Position numbers and translations under genes: made by a program
Notes under the pieces: generated by a model
The model's input: only the letters and a program-made list of their open reading frames with translations
What the model was told of the DNA's origin: nothing
The model's database searches: none
From: Shinella sumterensis
GTDB taxonomy: Bacteria > Pseudomonadota > Alphaproteobacteria > Rhizobiales > Rhizobiaceae
DNA: 64,000 nt
NCBI RefSeq assembly: GCF_004514425.2
Contig: NZ_MYFN02000001.1
Coordinates: 558,001-622,000 of the forward strand
Direction: 5' to 3'
In this document: piece after piece, positions 1 to 9,123 of the stretch
Numbering within the stretch: position 1 is the first letter of the stretch
How the letters are laid out: every line of letters begins with the position of its first letter

Positions 1-1
1 C

Positions 2-133
2 GGCCTGTTGCTCGAAAAATTGCCGCGTGAAAACCTGACGGGCAAGACGATCAAGGCGCTCGGCGCCTATCCGCTGCCGGCCAAAGGACAGCTGCCGCTT
101 TTCGTGCCCGTCACCATCACGGTCGGAGGCTGA
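2..133 (+). CDS. C-terminal end of a protein, probably the periplasmic sugar-binding component of the adjacent ABC transporter (truncated by window edge)
   Basis: Only the last 43 codons are present, ending in TGA just before the next ATG. The tail ends with a VPVTITVGG stretch, which resembles the VPVxLVT end of ribose-type periplasmic binding proteins. It sits directly upstream of a sugar ABC ATPase gene with a 1-base gap. That is the usual place for the binding protein, but the fragment is too short to exclude a LacI-type regulator or another protein. Confidence 0.4.
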   Translation, partial: GLLLEKLPRENLTGKTIKALGAYPLPAKGQLPLFVPVTITVGG

Positions 134-134
134 C

Positions 135-1679
135 ATGAGCGCCACCGATGACGGCGACGTCATTCTCGAACTGAAGGACATCACCAAGGCCTATTCCGGC
201 ATCGTGGCGCTCAAGAAGGCGGACCTGAAGCTGCGCCGCGGCGCGGTCAACGTGCTTGTGGGCGAGAATGGCGCCGGCAAGTCCACCATGATGCGCATCA
301 TCGCCGGAGTCGAACGCCCGACGCTCGGCGAAATCTGGATGGATGGCGAGCGCATTCATCTCGACAGTCCTGCGGACGCGGTCCGCCACGGCATCGGTAT
401 CGTCTTCCAGGAGCTGAACCTCTTCGGCAATCTCTCGGTCGCCGAAAACATCTTTGCGACGCGCGAGATCACACGCGGCTTGCGCGGTATCGATCACAAG
501 GCGCAGGTCGAGAAGGCCAACGAATTCCTCAATCGCCTCGAAGCCGGCATCTCGGCCGACACGCTGGCGGAAGACCTGCCGATCGGCCAGCAGCAGCTTG
601 TCGAGATCGCCCGCGCCGTCTCGCTCGACACACGCATCCTCATCATGGACGAGCCGACCTCGGCGTTGAGCGCTGCGGAAGTCGACGTGCTCTTCCGCGT
701 CATCGCCGATCTCAAGGCGCGTGGCGTGGCCATCGTCTATATCTCGCACCGGCTGGAGGAGCTGATGCGCATCGGCGACTACATCACCGTCCTCAAGGAC
801 GGCCAGATTACCGGCCATGCGATGGTCAAGGACATCGACACGCGCTGGATCGTGCGTTCCATGATCGGCTCGGATGCCAAGGATTTCGCCAAGCAGCTGG
901 ATCACGAACCCGGCGAAGAGGTCTTCCGTGCCGAGGATATCTGCCTGCCCCGCGCGCAGGGCGGCTATGCCGTCGATCATGTCTCGATCGGAGTGCGCAA
1001 GGGCGAAATCCTCGGCATCTACGGCCTGATGGGGGCGGGGCGTTCCGAGCTTTTCGAATGCATCATGGGCCGGCACGAGCATTCCAGCGGCAAGATCTTC
1101 GTCGAGGGCGAGGAATTGAAGGGGCGCGACACGACGCGGCGCATCCGCGAGGGCCTGTCGCTGATCCCGGAAGACCGGCAGCGCGAAGGCCTCGTGCAGT
1201 CCATGTCGATTGCCGACAATCTGTCGATGGCAAGCCTCGGCCAGTTCCTGAAGGCCGGCTTCCACATCGACCTGAAGCGCGAGAAGGAGGCGATCGCCAA
1301 TGCGATCCGCAACCTCTCGATCAAGGCGAAGAACCCCGATCTCGACGTCACCTCCATGTCGGGCGGCAACCAGCAGAAGGTCGTCATCGGCAAGGCGCTG
1401 ATGACCGGGCCGAAGGTGCTTTTGATGGACGAGCCGAGCCGCGGCATCGATGTCGGTGCCAAGGCGGATGTATTCCGTACCATGCGGCGGCTGGCGGGCG
1501 AGGGGCTCGCCATCCTCTTCTCCACCTCCGACCTCGAAGAGGTCATGGCGCTCTCCGACCGCATCGCCGTCATGAGCAACGGCCGGCTGGTGATGGTGGT
1601 GGACCGTAAGGACGCCACCGAGGACATGGTGATTTCGGCCTCCGCAGAGGGACACAAAACCAAAAGGATGCATGCGTGA
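135..1679 (+). CDS. Sugar ABC transporter ATP-binding protein, RbsA/XylG type with two ABC domains (probable D-apiose importer)
   Basis: 514 aa, the usual length for the double-ATPase subunits of carbohydrate uptake class 2 ABC transporters. The first half has a Walker A (GENGAGKST, about residue 43), a signature region (LPIGQQQLVEIARA) and a Walker B (ILIMDEPTSALS). The second half has the degenerate P-loop typical of this family (GLMGAGRSELFECI), then SGGNQQKVVIGKAL and LLMDEPSRGIDVG. The stop overlaps the permease ATG by 4 bases, so the two are translationally coupled. The apiose substrate is inferred from the downstream pathway genes, not from this protein. Confidence 0.9.
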   Translation: MSATDDGDVILELKDITKAYSGIVALKKADLKLRRGAVNVLVGENGAGKSTMMRIIAGVERPTLGEIWMDGERIHLDSPADAVRHGIGIVFQELNLFGNLSVAENIFATREITRGLRGIDHKAQVEKANEFLNRLEAGISADTLAEDLPIGQQQLVEIARAVSLDTRILIMDEPTSALSAAEVDVLFRVIADLKARGVAIVYISHRLEELMRIGDYITVLKDGQITGHAMVKDIDTRWIVRSMIGSDAKDFAKQLDHEPGEEVFRAEDICLPRAQGGYAVDHVSIGVRKGEILGIYGLMGAGRSELFECIMGRHEHSSGKIFVEGEELKGRDTTRRIREGLSLIPEDRQREGLVQSMSIADNLSMASLGQFLKAGFHIDLKREKEAIANAIRNLSIKAKNPDLDVTSMSGGNQQKVVIGKALMTGPKVLLMDEPSRGIDVGAKADVFRTMRRLAGEGLAILFSTSDLEEVMALSDRIAVMSNGRLVMVVDRKDATEDMVISASAEGHKTKRMHA

Positions 1680-2746
1680 TGACGACAGCAACGCACACTG
1701 CCGCCACCGGCAACCACCTCTCCACCGGCGCCGCCCTGCTGACGCTGATGAAGCTTCGCACCTTCATCGCGCTCTTTGCGGTCATCATCTTCTTCTCGAT
1801 CTTCGCGCCGAACTTCCTGTCGGCCGCGAACATGATCCTGATGTCGAAGCACGCGACGCAGAACGCCTTCCTCGCCATCGGCATGACCTTCGTCATCATC
1901 ACCGGCGGCATCGACCTGTCGGTCGGCTCCATCGTCGGCCTCTGCGGCATGATCGCCGGCGGCCTCATCATGTATGGCGTGGCGCTGCCGCTCGGCTACA
2001 CCGTCTATTTCAACGTCGTCGAGGTGGCGATCATCGTGGCTATCGTCGGTATCGCGATCGGGGCGATCAACGGCCTGCTTATCACCCGCCTCAACGTCGC
2101 ACCCTTCATCGCGACGCTCGGTACACTCTACGTCGCGCGCGGCATGGCGCTGCTGTACTCCGATGGTCAAACGCTGCCCAATCTGACGGGACGCGAAGAC
2201 CTCGGAAACCAGGGCTTCGCCTATCTCGGCTCGGGCTCCATCCTCGGGCTTCCGGTTTCCGTCTGGATCCTCATCGTCGTGGCGCTCGGAGCGGCCTATT
2301 TCGCCCGCTTCGTGCCGCTCGGCCGGCATATCTTCGCCGTTGGCGGCAATGAGCGCGCGTCGCGCATGTCCGGCATCCGCGTCAACCGCGTCAAGATGTT
2401 CGTCTACATGTTCTCCGGCTTCTGCGCGGCCATCGTCGGCCTTATCATTTCCTCGGAACTGATGGCCTCCCACCCGGCGACCGGCACCAATCTCGAACTG
2501 AATGCCATTGCGGCGGCGGTTCTGGGTGGTACATCCATGTCGGGCGGGCGCGGCACGATCGGCGGCACGATCATTGGCGCCTTCGTGATCGGGATTCTCT
2601 CGGACGGTCTGGTGATGATGGGTGTCAGTTCCTTCTGGCAGATGGTGATCAAGGGCCTCGTGATCATCGTGGCCGTTGTGGTCGACCAGGCGCAGCGCCG
2701 CCTCCAGCAGCGCGTCACCCTGATGCAGATGGCAAAGGCAGGCTGA
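1676..2746 (+). CDS. Sugar ABC transporter permease, RbsC type (probable D-apiose importer)
   Basis: 356 aa, very hydrophobic with about eight to ten membrane segments. It has the family pattern GMTFVIITGGIDLSVGS near residue 70 and AAAVLGGTSMSGGRGTIGGT near residue 285. It forms the membrane channel with the preceding ATPase, and its ATG overlaps that gene's stop. Expected in the inner membrane. The assignment to this permease family is firm; the substrate is inferred from context. Confidence 0.9.
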   Translation: MMTTATHTAATGNHLSTGAALLTLMKLRTFIALFAVIIFFSIFAPNFLSAANMILMSKHATQNAFLAIGMTFVIITGGIDLSVGSIVGLCGMIAGGLIMYGVALPLGYTVYFNVVEVAIIVAIVGIAIGAINGLLITRLNVAPFIATLGTLYVARGMALLYSDGQTLPNLTGREDLGNQGFAYLGSGSILGLPVSVWILIVVALGAAYFARFVPLGRHIFAVGGNERASRMSGIRVNRVKMFVYMFSGFCAAIVGLIISSELMASHPATGTNLELNAIAAAVLGGTSMSGGRGTIGGTIIGAFVIGILSDGLVMMGVSSFWQMVIKGLVIIVAVVVDQAQRRLQQRVTLMQMAKAG

Positions 2747-2748
2747 GC

Positions 2749-3783
2749 ATGACGAAGACCAAGGGTGCGCTGATCGGCTGCGGCTTCTTCGCCGTGAACC
2801 AGATGCATGGCTGGCAGGATCTCGCCGATGTCGAGATCGTCGCGATCTGCGACCGTGATCCCGAGCGCCTGCGCGTCGTCGGCGACCAGTTTGGCGTCGA
2901 AAGGCGCTACCAGTCGGCGGAGGCGCTGTTTGCCGATGGCGGCTTCGATTTCGTTGATATCGCAACGACCGTCGGCAGCCACCGCGCGCTGGTCGAGCTT
3001 GCCGCCAGCCACAAGGTGCCGGCGATCTGCCAGAAGCCGTTCGCACCGACGCTGGCTGATGCCAAGGCCATGGTCGCCGTTGCGGATACTGCCGGCATTC
3101 CGTTGATGATCCACGAGAATTTCCGCTGGCAGACGCCGATCCTCGCGGTCAAGGCGGTGCTGGACAGTGGTGCCATCGGCGAGCCCTTCTGGGGGCGCGT
3201 CTCCTTCCGCTCCGGCTTCGATGTCTTCTCCGGCCAGCCTTATCTCGCCAAGGGCAAGCGCTTCATCATCGAGGACCTCGGCATCCATTCGCTCGACATC
3301 GCCCGCTTCCTGTTCGGCGACGCGAGCCGCGTGACCGCCCGCACGCGCCGCGTCAATCCCGACATCGCCGGCGAGGATGTCGCGACCATGCTGCTCGACC
3401 ATGACAATGGCATCACCTCGATCGTCGATGTCAGCTATGCGACGAAACTGCCGGAAGAGCCGTTCCCGGAAACCTTCGTCGAAATCGACGGTACCAGGGG
3501 CACGCTGCGTCTGGGCAAGGATTACAAGCTGACGGTCCATGGCCCTGACGGCACGGTACAAAGCGTGGTCGCGCCGAACCTGCTGCCCTGGGCGTCACGG
3601 CCCTGGCACAACATTCAGGAAAGTGTCGCGCTCATTCAGAAACACTGGGCCGAACGGTTGGCGGAAGGCCGCGAGCCGGATACGTCCGGGCGCGACAACC
3701 TGAAGACCTTCGCCCTCGTCGAGGCCGCCTATCTCAGTGCCGAAAGTGGCGAGACCGTCGTGATTGCGGATTTGCTGGCATGA
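2749..3783 (+). CDS. apsD: Gfo/Idh/MocA family oxidoreductase, probable D-apiose dehydrogenase
   Basis: 344 aa. The N-terminal Rossmann fold starts at residue 6 (ALIGCGFFAVNQMHGW). A CQKPF segment matches the family's EKP nucleotide/active-site motif, and EDLGIHSLDIARF carries the D-x3-H pair used in catalysis. In the known oxidative D-apiose pathway a member of this family oxidises D-apiose to D-apionolactone. The neighbours (transporter, lactonase-type protein, RuBisCO-like protein, DUF1537 kinase) are the set described for that pathway, so ApsD is the best reading. Family membership is certain; the substrate is inference. The next gene overlaps by 4 bases. Confidence 0.7.
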   Translation: MTKTKGALIGCGFFAVNQMHGWQDLADVEIVAICDRDPERLRVVGDQFGVERRYQSAEALFADGGFDFVDIATTVGSHRALVELAASHKVPAICQKPFAPTLADAKAMVAVADTAGIPLMIHENFRWQTPILAVKAVLDSGAIGEPFWGRVSFRSGFDVFSGQPYLAKGKRFIIEDLGIHSLDIARFLFGDASRVTARTRRVNPDIAGEDVATMLLDHDNGITSIVDVSYATKLPEEPFPETFVEIDGTRGTLRLGKDYKLTVHGPDGTVQSVVAPNLLPWASRPWHNIQESVALIQKHWAERLAEGREPDTSGRDNLKTFALVEAAYLSAESGETVVIADLLA

Positions 3784-5642
3784 GCGGCGACCTGCTCAGG
3801 CTTTACGGCACGAACGAGCGCGAGCCGGAAAGCCGCACGCTCGTGGCCGGCGACCTGAGCGTGGTCTTGCAGGACGGCAATCTGCGGACCCTGCGGTTCC
3901 GTGGCCATGAGGTGCTGCGGGCCGTGGCCTTCCTCGTGCGTGACAAGGATTGGGGTACCTGCAGCGCCGCAATCAACGATCTTGAGGTGCGGGCGACGGA
4001 GGCTGGTTTCTCGGTGACCTACGAGGCTCGCTTCAGCGCTCCCGACGGCGCCAATCTCGATTGCGCCATCGCCATATCCGGTACGGCCGAAACCGTTGCC
4101 TTCTCCGCCGATTGCGTCAGCGACGCGGCGTTCGAGACGGCGCGTGCGGGGTTTGTGGTATTGCACCCCGTCGCCGGTGTCGCAGGGCAACCCGTGTCGG
4201 TCCGTCATGGCGATGGCAGCGTCGAGCATGCGCATTGGCCGGAGCGGATCGAGCCCTGGCAGCCCTTCATGGATATCGCGGCGATCACCCACCAGGTCGC
4301 GCCTGGCGTCTCGGCGGTGACAGAGTTCGTCGGCGATATCTTCGAGATGGAAGACCAGCGCAACTGGACCGACGGCTCCTACAAGACCTATGTGCGCCCG
4401 CTGGCTCTGCCCTGGCCTTACCGCATCGCGCGGCATGAGCCGTTCAGCCAGAAGGTTCTCGTTGAAATTCAGTCGGTCGGCGATGCGGGTTTCGCCAAGG
4501 ACGCGTCCGATGCGGTGACATTGACACTCGCGCGGACGGACCGCCGCTTCCCCGAAATCGGCGTCGGCCTGCGTCCGGAATGCCTTGCAGAGGAACGGTC
4601 GGCGCTCGGGGTGTTAGAGACCGTCGGCGCACGCCACCTGATCGCGTATTTCGATCCCGGTGCGGGGCATAGCTTGCCCGCATTGAAGGGCTATGCCGAC
4701 ATCGCGGAAAAATCGGGACTGAAGGTCACTCTGGAGGTTGCCGTCGCCTGCCAGCGTGCGTTGGACGAGGAAATGTCCGAACTCGCGTCGCTGGTTCGCG
4801 AAGCGCAATTGACGCTCGACAGCCTGTTCGTCTGCCCGTCGGTGGACCGTCAGTCGACGCCGCCGGGAAGCGCATGGCCGGAATGCCCGCCGCTGGAGGA
4901 TGTTTACGCCGCCGCACGGGCTGACTTGCCGAATGTCCGGCTTGGCGGCGGCATGATGAGCTATTTCACGGAGCTCAACCGCAAGCGCGTGCCGGGCGAC
5001 CGCATCGATTATGTGAGCCATTGCACGAACCCCATCGTGCACGCGGCCGACGATCTCTCGGTCATGCAGACCTTCGAGGCCTTGCGCTATGTCGTCGGCT
5101 CGGTCCGAGCACTCTATGGCGAGACGCCCTATCGCATCGGGCCTTCGACGATTGCGATGCGCCAGAACCCCTATGGCAGTACGACCAAGGAGAACCCTGC
5201 CGGCCGGCGCATTCCGATGGCCAATGTCGATCCGCGCCACAATGGTCAGTTCGGTGCCGCCTGGACGCTGGCTTACGCCGCAACGGTTGCTACGGCCGGG
5301 CCCGAAGTGCTGACGCTTTCCACACTTGCAGGCCCCTTCGGGCTGGTGGCGGGGGCGGGCGAGGCGACGGCTCCTGGCGAACTGCGGCCGCTTGCCCACG
5401 TCCTCGCGCGCCTTGGCGCGCTGGCGGGACACAATGTGCGGTCTGTCGAAACGTCACGGCCGGACGCTGTTCTGGGTCTTGCGTCGGATAGGATGATCCT
5501 GCTCGCCAACATCACGCCGGAACCGCAGACCGTGGTGCTGCCCTCTCCGCCGCACCAGGTTTCATTGATCGGCGGCGAGGGGCTGCCGGCCGCCGAAAGG
5601 GTCGTCCTGCCGCCCTATGGCTGCGTGGAAGCCGTGCTCTGA
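3780..5642 (+). CDS. apnL: Probable D-apionate lactonase (large uncharacterised-fold protein)
   Basis: 620 aa, soluble, with no signal peptide and no common enzyme motif that I can recognise. It starts with ATG overlapping the stop of the dehydrogenase gene, so the two products are co-made. In the D-apiose gene clusters described in rhizobia, a protein of about this size follows the dehydrogenase and opens D-apionolactone to D-apionate (ApnL). The call rests on length, position and the rest of the pathway. The 3' end overlaps the convergent GntR gene by 28 bases. Confidence 0.6.
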   Translation: MSGDLLRLYGTNEREPESRTLVAGDLSVVLQDGNLRTLRFRGHEVLRAVAFLVRDKDWGTCSAAINDLEVRATEAGFSVTYEARFSAPDGANLDCAIAISGTAETVAFSADCVSDAAFETARAGFVVLHPVAGVAGQPVSVRHGDGSVEHAHWPERIEPWQPFMDIAAITHQVAPGVSAVTEFVGDIFEMEDQRNWTDGSYKTYVRPLALPWPYRIARHEPFSQKVLVEIQSVGDAGFAKDASDAVTLTLARTDRRFPEIGVGLRPECLAEERSALGVLETVGARHLIAYFDPGAGHSLPALKGYADIAEKSGLKVTLEVAVACQRALDEEMSELASLVREAQLTLDSLFVCPSVDRQSTPPGSAWPECPPLEDVYAAARADLPNVRLGGGMMSYFTELNRKRVPGDRIDYVSHCTNPIVHAADDLSVMQTFEALRYVVGSVRALYGETPYRIGPSTIAMRQNPYGSTTKENPAGRRIPMANVDPRHNGQFGAAWTLAYAATVATAGPEVLTLSTLAGPFGLVAGAGEATAPGELRPLAHVLARLGALAGHNVRSVETSRPDAVLGLASDRMILLANITPEPQTVVLPSPPHQVSLIGGEGLPAAERVVLPPYGCVEAVL

Positions 5643-6361
5643 GGCGATTTCTGTCCCTTGAGCGTATAGAGCGCGCGGGAACGTTCGAGATGCTTGATCA
5701 TCACCTTCTCGGCCTGATCCGCATTGCCCTTCTCGATGGCGCGGATGATCTCCTCGTGCTCGGCGAGGGTGACATTCTCGCGGCCTGTCCAGATCAGCAT
5801 TTCGGTGTGATAGGACTTCAGCCAGCCCAGCATCGCGCCGCTGACGGCGGCGAAGATCGGATTGCCGGAAATGCGTGCGATGCACTGGTGAAAACCCATG
5901 TCGGCCTCGATGAAGGCATCCGCATCGCCAAGATTTGCCTTCTGCCTGTCGAGAAGGGTGCGCAGCTCAGCGATATGCTCCGGCGTCGCCTTGACGGCGG
6001 CCTCGCGGATCATGCCCCGTTCGAAGAAGATGCGGGCATTCTTCAAGTGTTCCAGCGAGTCGGAAGAACCCGAGAGCATCAGCTTGGCCGGCAGGTCGAC
6101 CTGCCGGATGATGGACTCGGCCGTGATGCGCAGTACCTTGGCACGCTCGCCTTGCGAAATCTCGACCAGTCCCTTGCCGGCGAGCGCCTGCATGGCTTCG
6201 CGGATCGCGGGGCGCCCGACGCCGTAGCGCTCCATGAGTTCACGTTCGGAGGGCATGTCGTCGCCGGCCTGCAGTTCGCCGGTCTCGATCATGGTTTTCA
6301 GCCGCGCGAAGACTTCATCGGAGAGTTTCTTGCGGATGATCGGTTCGGAAACGACGGTCAT
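5615..6361 (-). CDS. GntR family transcriptional regulator, FadR/FCD subfamily
   Basis: 248 aa. The N-terminal winged helix has the GntR pattern (GDDMPSERELMERYGVGRPAIREAM, residues about 34-58). It is followed by an all-helical FCD ligand-binding domain with His residues at spacings typical of metal-binding FCD proteins. It lies between the two halves of the pathway and is divergent from the RuBisCO-like gene across a 150-bp gap containing candidate operators. Most likely it is the local regulator of apiose catabolism, responding to a pathway acid. Confidence 0.85.
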   Translation of the reverse strand: MTVVSEPIIRKKLSDEVFARLKTMIETGELQAGDDMPSERELMERYGVGRPAIREAMQALAGKGLVEISQGERAKVLRITAESIIRQVDLPAKLMLSGSSDSLEHLKNARIFFERGMIREAAVKATPEHIAELRTLLDRQKANLGDADAFIEADMGFHQCIARISGNPIFAAVSGAMLGWLKSYHTEMLIWTGRENVTLAEHEEIIRAIEKGNADQAEKVMIKHLERSRALYTLKGQKSPQSTASTQP

Positions 6362-6382
6362 GAGTCACCTGATTTCGACAGG

Positions 6383-6399
6383 CTTGAATATGCATCAAG
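6383..6399. promoter_or_regulatory. Inverted repeat, candidate GntR operator
   Basis: CTTGA-N7-TCAAG lies 22 bases upstream of the GntR start, in the shared intergenic region. A second smaller repeat, ATGA-N4-TCAT, lies at 6444-6455 inside the likely promoter of the downstream operon. Which one the regulator binds cannot be told from sequence. Confidence 0.35.
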
Positions 6400-6433
6400 T
6401 TTAATCGTCGCAACAGCTTTCGCCGCAAACGGC

Positions 6434-6461
6434 TTGCAATAACATGAATACTCATTATACC
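6434..6461 (+). promoter_or_regulatory. Candidate sigma-70 promoter for the RuBisCO-like/kinase operon
   Basis: TTGCAA (6434-6439), a 16-base spacer and TATACC (6456-6461) lie about 50 bases before the ATG at 6512. The ATGA-N4-TCAT repeat overlaps the spacer, a fitting position for a repressor. Confidence 0.35.
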
Positions 6462-6511
6462 AGTTTTTCATGCCGGACAAGCTGATTGCGCCGAACCGCG
6501 GAGGAGAAAAC

Positions 6512-7768
6512 ATGATCCGTCTGACCTATCGGATAGAGACAGCAGGTTCGGTGGAGAAGATGGCGGCGAAGATCGCCAGCGACCAGTCGACCGGCACCTT
6601 CGTTGCGCTGCCGGGCGAGACGGAAGAGCTGAAGGCCCGCGTGGCGGCGCGAGTCGTCGACATCCGCGCCCTGCCATCGGCCGATCGTCCTTCGTTTCCC
6701 GACGAAGCGGGCGGCGCGACGCGGTTCAACCGAGCCGATGTCGATATCGATTTCCCGCTGGATGCTGTCGGTACCGATCTTGCCGCGCTGATGACGATTG
6801 CCATCGGCGGTGTCTTTTCGATCAAGGGCATGACCGGTATCCGCATCGTCGACATGAAGCTGCCGCCGGAATTCGCCGCAGCCCATCCCGGCCCGCAGTT
6901 CGGCGTTCCCGGCAGTTTTGCGCTGACGGGGGTAAAGGACCGGCCGATCATCGGCACCATCGTCAAGCCGGCGCTCGGCCTTCGACCGCATGAGACGGCG
7001 CAGATGGTCGGCGAACTGATCGACGCCGGCGTCGATTTCATCAAGGACGACGAGAAATTGATGAGCCCTGCCTATTCGTCGCTGGGCGATCGCGTGGCGG
7101 CGATCATGCCGAAGATCCTCGATCGTGAGCAGAAGACCGGCAAGAAGGTGATGTACGCCTTCGGTATCAGCCATGCCGATCCCGACGAGATGATGCGCAA
7201 TCACGATCTGGTTCTGGCGGCAGGCGGCAATTGCGCCGTCGTCAACATCAACTCGATCGGCTTTGGCGGCATGGCGTTTCTGCGCAAGCGTTCCGGCCTC
7301 GTCGTGCACGCTCACCGCAATGGCTGGGACATCCTCACGCGCCATGCCGGCCTGGGTTTCGAATTCTCGGTCTGGCAGCAGTTCTGGCGTCTGCTCGGCG
7401 TCGACCAGTTCCAGATCAACGGCATCCGCGTGAAGTACTGGGAGCCCGATGAGAGTTTCGTGCGATCCTACAAGGCCGTTACCACGCCGCTCTTCTCGGA
7501 AAGCGACGTGGCGCTTCCTGTCATCGGCTCGGGCCAGTGGGGCGGACAGGCGCCCGACACGATTGCCGCCACCGGCGGCTCGACCGACCTGCTCTATCTC
7601 TGCGGAGGCGGCATCGTCAGCCATCCGGGCGGACCGGGCGCCGGGGTTAAGGCCGTGAAGCAGGCCTGGGAGGCGGCGGTGGAAGGTATACCGCTCGACG
7701 CCTATGCCAAAGAGCATCCGGAACTTGCGCAATCCATCGAGAAATTTGCCGACGGCAAGGCGGCCTGA
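6512..7768 (+). CDS. oiaX: RuBisCO-like protein, probable 3-oxo-isoapionate-4-phosphate transcarboxylase/hydrolase
   Basis: 418 aa form IV RuBisCO-like protein. I chose ATG 6512 over ATG 6470 because GGAGG sits just before it. Conserved large-subunit elements are K152 (TIVKPALGL), the metal-site DFIKDDE with the carbamylatable K178 plus D180/E181, and H266/H268 in VVHAHRNGW. The loop-6 lysine segment of true RuBisCO is replaced by IGSGQWGG (about 338-345), so CO2 fixation is not expected. In the described apiose pathway an enzyme of this family splits 3-oxo-isoapionate 4-phosphate to 3-phosphoglycerate and glycolate. It is followed after 2 bases by the kinase that would make its substrate. 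Confidence 0.75.
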   Translation: MIRLTYRIETAGSVEKMAAKIASDQSTGTFVALPGETEELKARVAARVVDIRALPSADRPSFPDEAGGATRFNRADVDIDFPLDAVGTDLAALMTIAIGGVFSIKGMTGIRIVDMKLPPEFAAAHPGPQFGVPGSFALTGVKDRPIIGTIVKPALGLRPHETAQMVGELIDAGVDFIKDDEKLMSPAYSSLGDRVAAIMPKILDREQKTGKKVMYAFGISHADPDEMMRNHDLVLAAGGNCAVVNINSIGFGGMAFLRKRSGLVVHAHRNGWDILTRHAGLGFEFSVWQQFWRLLGVDQFQINGIRVKYWEPDESFVRSYKAVTTPLFSESDVALPVIGSGQWGGQAPDTIAATGGSTDLLYLCGGGIVSHPGGPGAGVKAVKQAWEAAVEGIPLDAYAKEHPELAQSIEKFADGKAA

Positions 7769-7770
7769 GC

Positions 7771-9084
7771 ATGACGCGACCCCTCATCAGTTACTATGGC
7801 GACGATTTCACCGGCTCCACCGATGTCATGGAGGCGCTTGCCTCGAATGGCGTCGAGACCGTGCTTTTCCTGAAGGTGCCGGACGCGGACCTGCTCTCGC
7901 GCTTTTCCGGTGTGCGTGCTTATGGCCTTGCCGGCACCAGCCGCAGCGAAACGCCCGAATGGATGGATGTGAACCTGGCCGAGGCCTTTTCCTGGTTGAA
8001 GTCGCTGGACGCGGAACTTTGCCATTACAAGGTCTGCTCGACCTTCGATTCCGCGCCGCATGTCGGCAGCATCGGCCGCGCCATGGAAATCGGCCGGAAG
8101 GTTTTCGGCGAGGCTACAGTTCCTCTCATCGTCGGTGCGCCGCAGATTCGTCGCTACACGGCCTTCGGCGAGCTGTTCGCGGCCTATCAGGGCCGCAATT
8201 ATCGTATCGACAGGCATCCGGTCATGTCACGCCATCCCGTCACGCCGATGGATGAGGCGAACGTGCTGCTGCATCTCGCACGGCAGACCTCATTGTCTTC
8301 CGCACTGGTGGATAATGTCGCTTTGCTCGGCCACGCCGACCCGGCTGAAGCAGACATCCTGTTGCTCGACGTGCTTGACGACAGGACGCAGCGGGCGGCC
8401 GGTACTCTGCTCTGGAACCATTTGCGCGCGAAGAGCCGTTTCGTCTGCGGCTCCTCGGGCGTCGAATATGCGCTCATACCCGCGTGGCGGGACAGTGGAT
8501 TGATCGGTCCGGCGCCGGTTTTTGCCGCTGCCGGCCCGGTGGATCGCATCGCGGTCGTGTCGGGCAGCGTGTCCCCGACGACGGAACGCCAGATCCGGCA
8601 TGCCCTGGCAAACGGCTTCGAAGGCGTGACGGTCGATCCGGTCGCGCTGTCGGTGCAAGAAAATGCAAGCACCATCATGGAAGCGGTCGATGCCGGTCTC
8701 AAGGTGCTGGAGAGTGGCCGAAGCGTGGTGCTCTACACCGCGCTCGGACCATCCGCCGATCGCGGCGGCGAGCTCGATTCCTCAACGGGTGCGCGCCACC
8801 GACTCGGCCGGGCACTGGGCCGCATCCAGTCCGAACTGATCACACGCGCCGGCCTTTCGCGCGCCGTCGTCGCCGGCGGCGACACGTCGAGCCACGCTCT
8901 CGGCGAAATGGGCATCAGCGCCTTGACGCTGAAAATGCCGCTTCCTCAGACGCCGGGCTCGCCGCTCTGCATTGCGCATGGCGGCGCCGCAGACGGCCTG
9001 CAGATCGCCCTGAAGGGCGGCCAGGTCGGGGGCGACGACTATTTCAGCATGATCAGGGCCGGTGGGGCAGGCGGGCAGATGTGA
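7771..9084 (+). CDS. oiaK: Four-carbon acid sugar kinase family protein (DUF1537), probable 3-oxo-isoapionate kinase
   Basis: 437 aa, normal for the family. The N-terminal substrate domain begins with YYGDDFTGSTDVMEAL, the family hallmark. The C-terminal nucleotide-binding domain contains VVAGGDTSSHAL and IAHGGAADGLQIALKGGQVGG. It would phosphorylate 3-oxo-isoapionate with ATP to feed the adjacent RuBisCO-like enzyme, and the two genes are separated by only 2 bases. DUF1537 members also act on threonate and erythronate derivatives, but the RuBisCO-like partner favours the apiose route. Confidence 0.75.
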   Translation: MTRPLISYYGDDFTGSTDVMEALASNGVETVLFLKVPDADLLSRFSGVRAYGLAGTSRSETPEWMDVNLAEAFSWLKSLDAELCHYKVCSTFDSAPHVGSIGRAMEIGRKVFGEATVPLIVGAPQIRRYTAFGELFAAYQGRNYRIDRHPVMSRHPVTPMDEANVLLHLARQTSLSSALVDNVALLGHADPAEADILLLDVLDDRTQRAAGTLLWNHLRAKSRFVCGSSGVEYALIPAWRDSGLIGPAPVFAAAGPVDRIAVVSGSVSPTTERQIRHALANGFEGVTVDPVALSVQENASTIMEAVDAGLKVLESGRSVVLYTALGPSADRGGELDSSTGARHRLGRALGRIQSELITRAGLSRAVVAGGDTSSHALGEMGISALTLKMPLPQTPGSPLCIAHGGAADGLQIALKGGQVGGDDYFSMIRAGGAGGQM

Positions 9085-9123
9085 CAGGGCCCACGCGGGA
9101 TCGCGCACGCCGCATCCGCCCGT

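Noticed and set aside
1019-3046. Long open frame on the minus strand opposite the ABC transporter genes
   Set aside because: Rich in Arg, His and Asp with no family motif; it is an antisense shadow of well-supported GC-rich plus-strand genes.
6512-7768. A true CO2-fixing RuBisCO large subunit
   Set aside because: Too short (418 aa), lacks the loop-6 lysine segment, and no small subunit or phosphoribulokinase is nearby.
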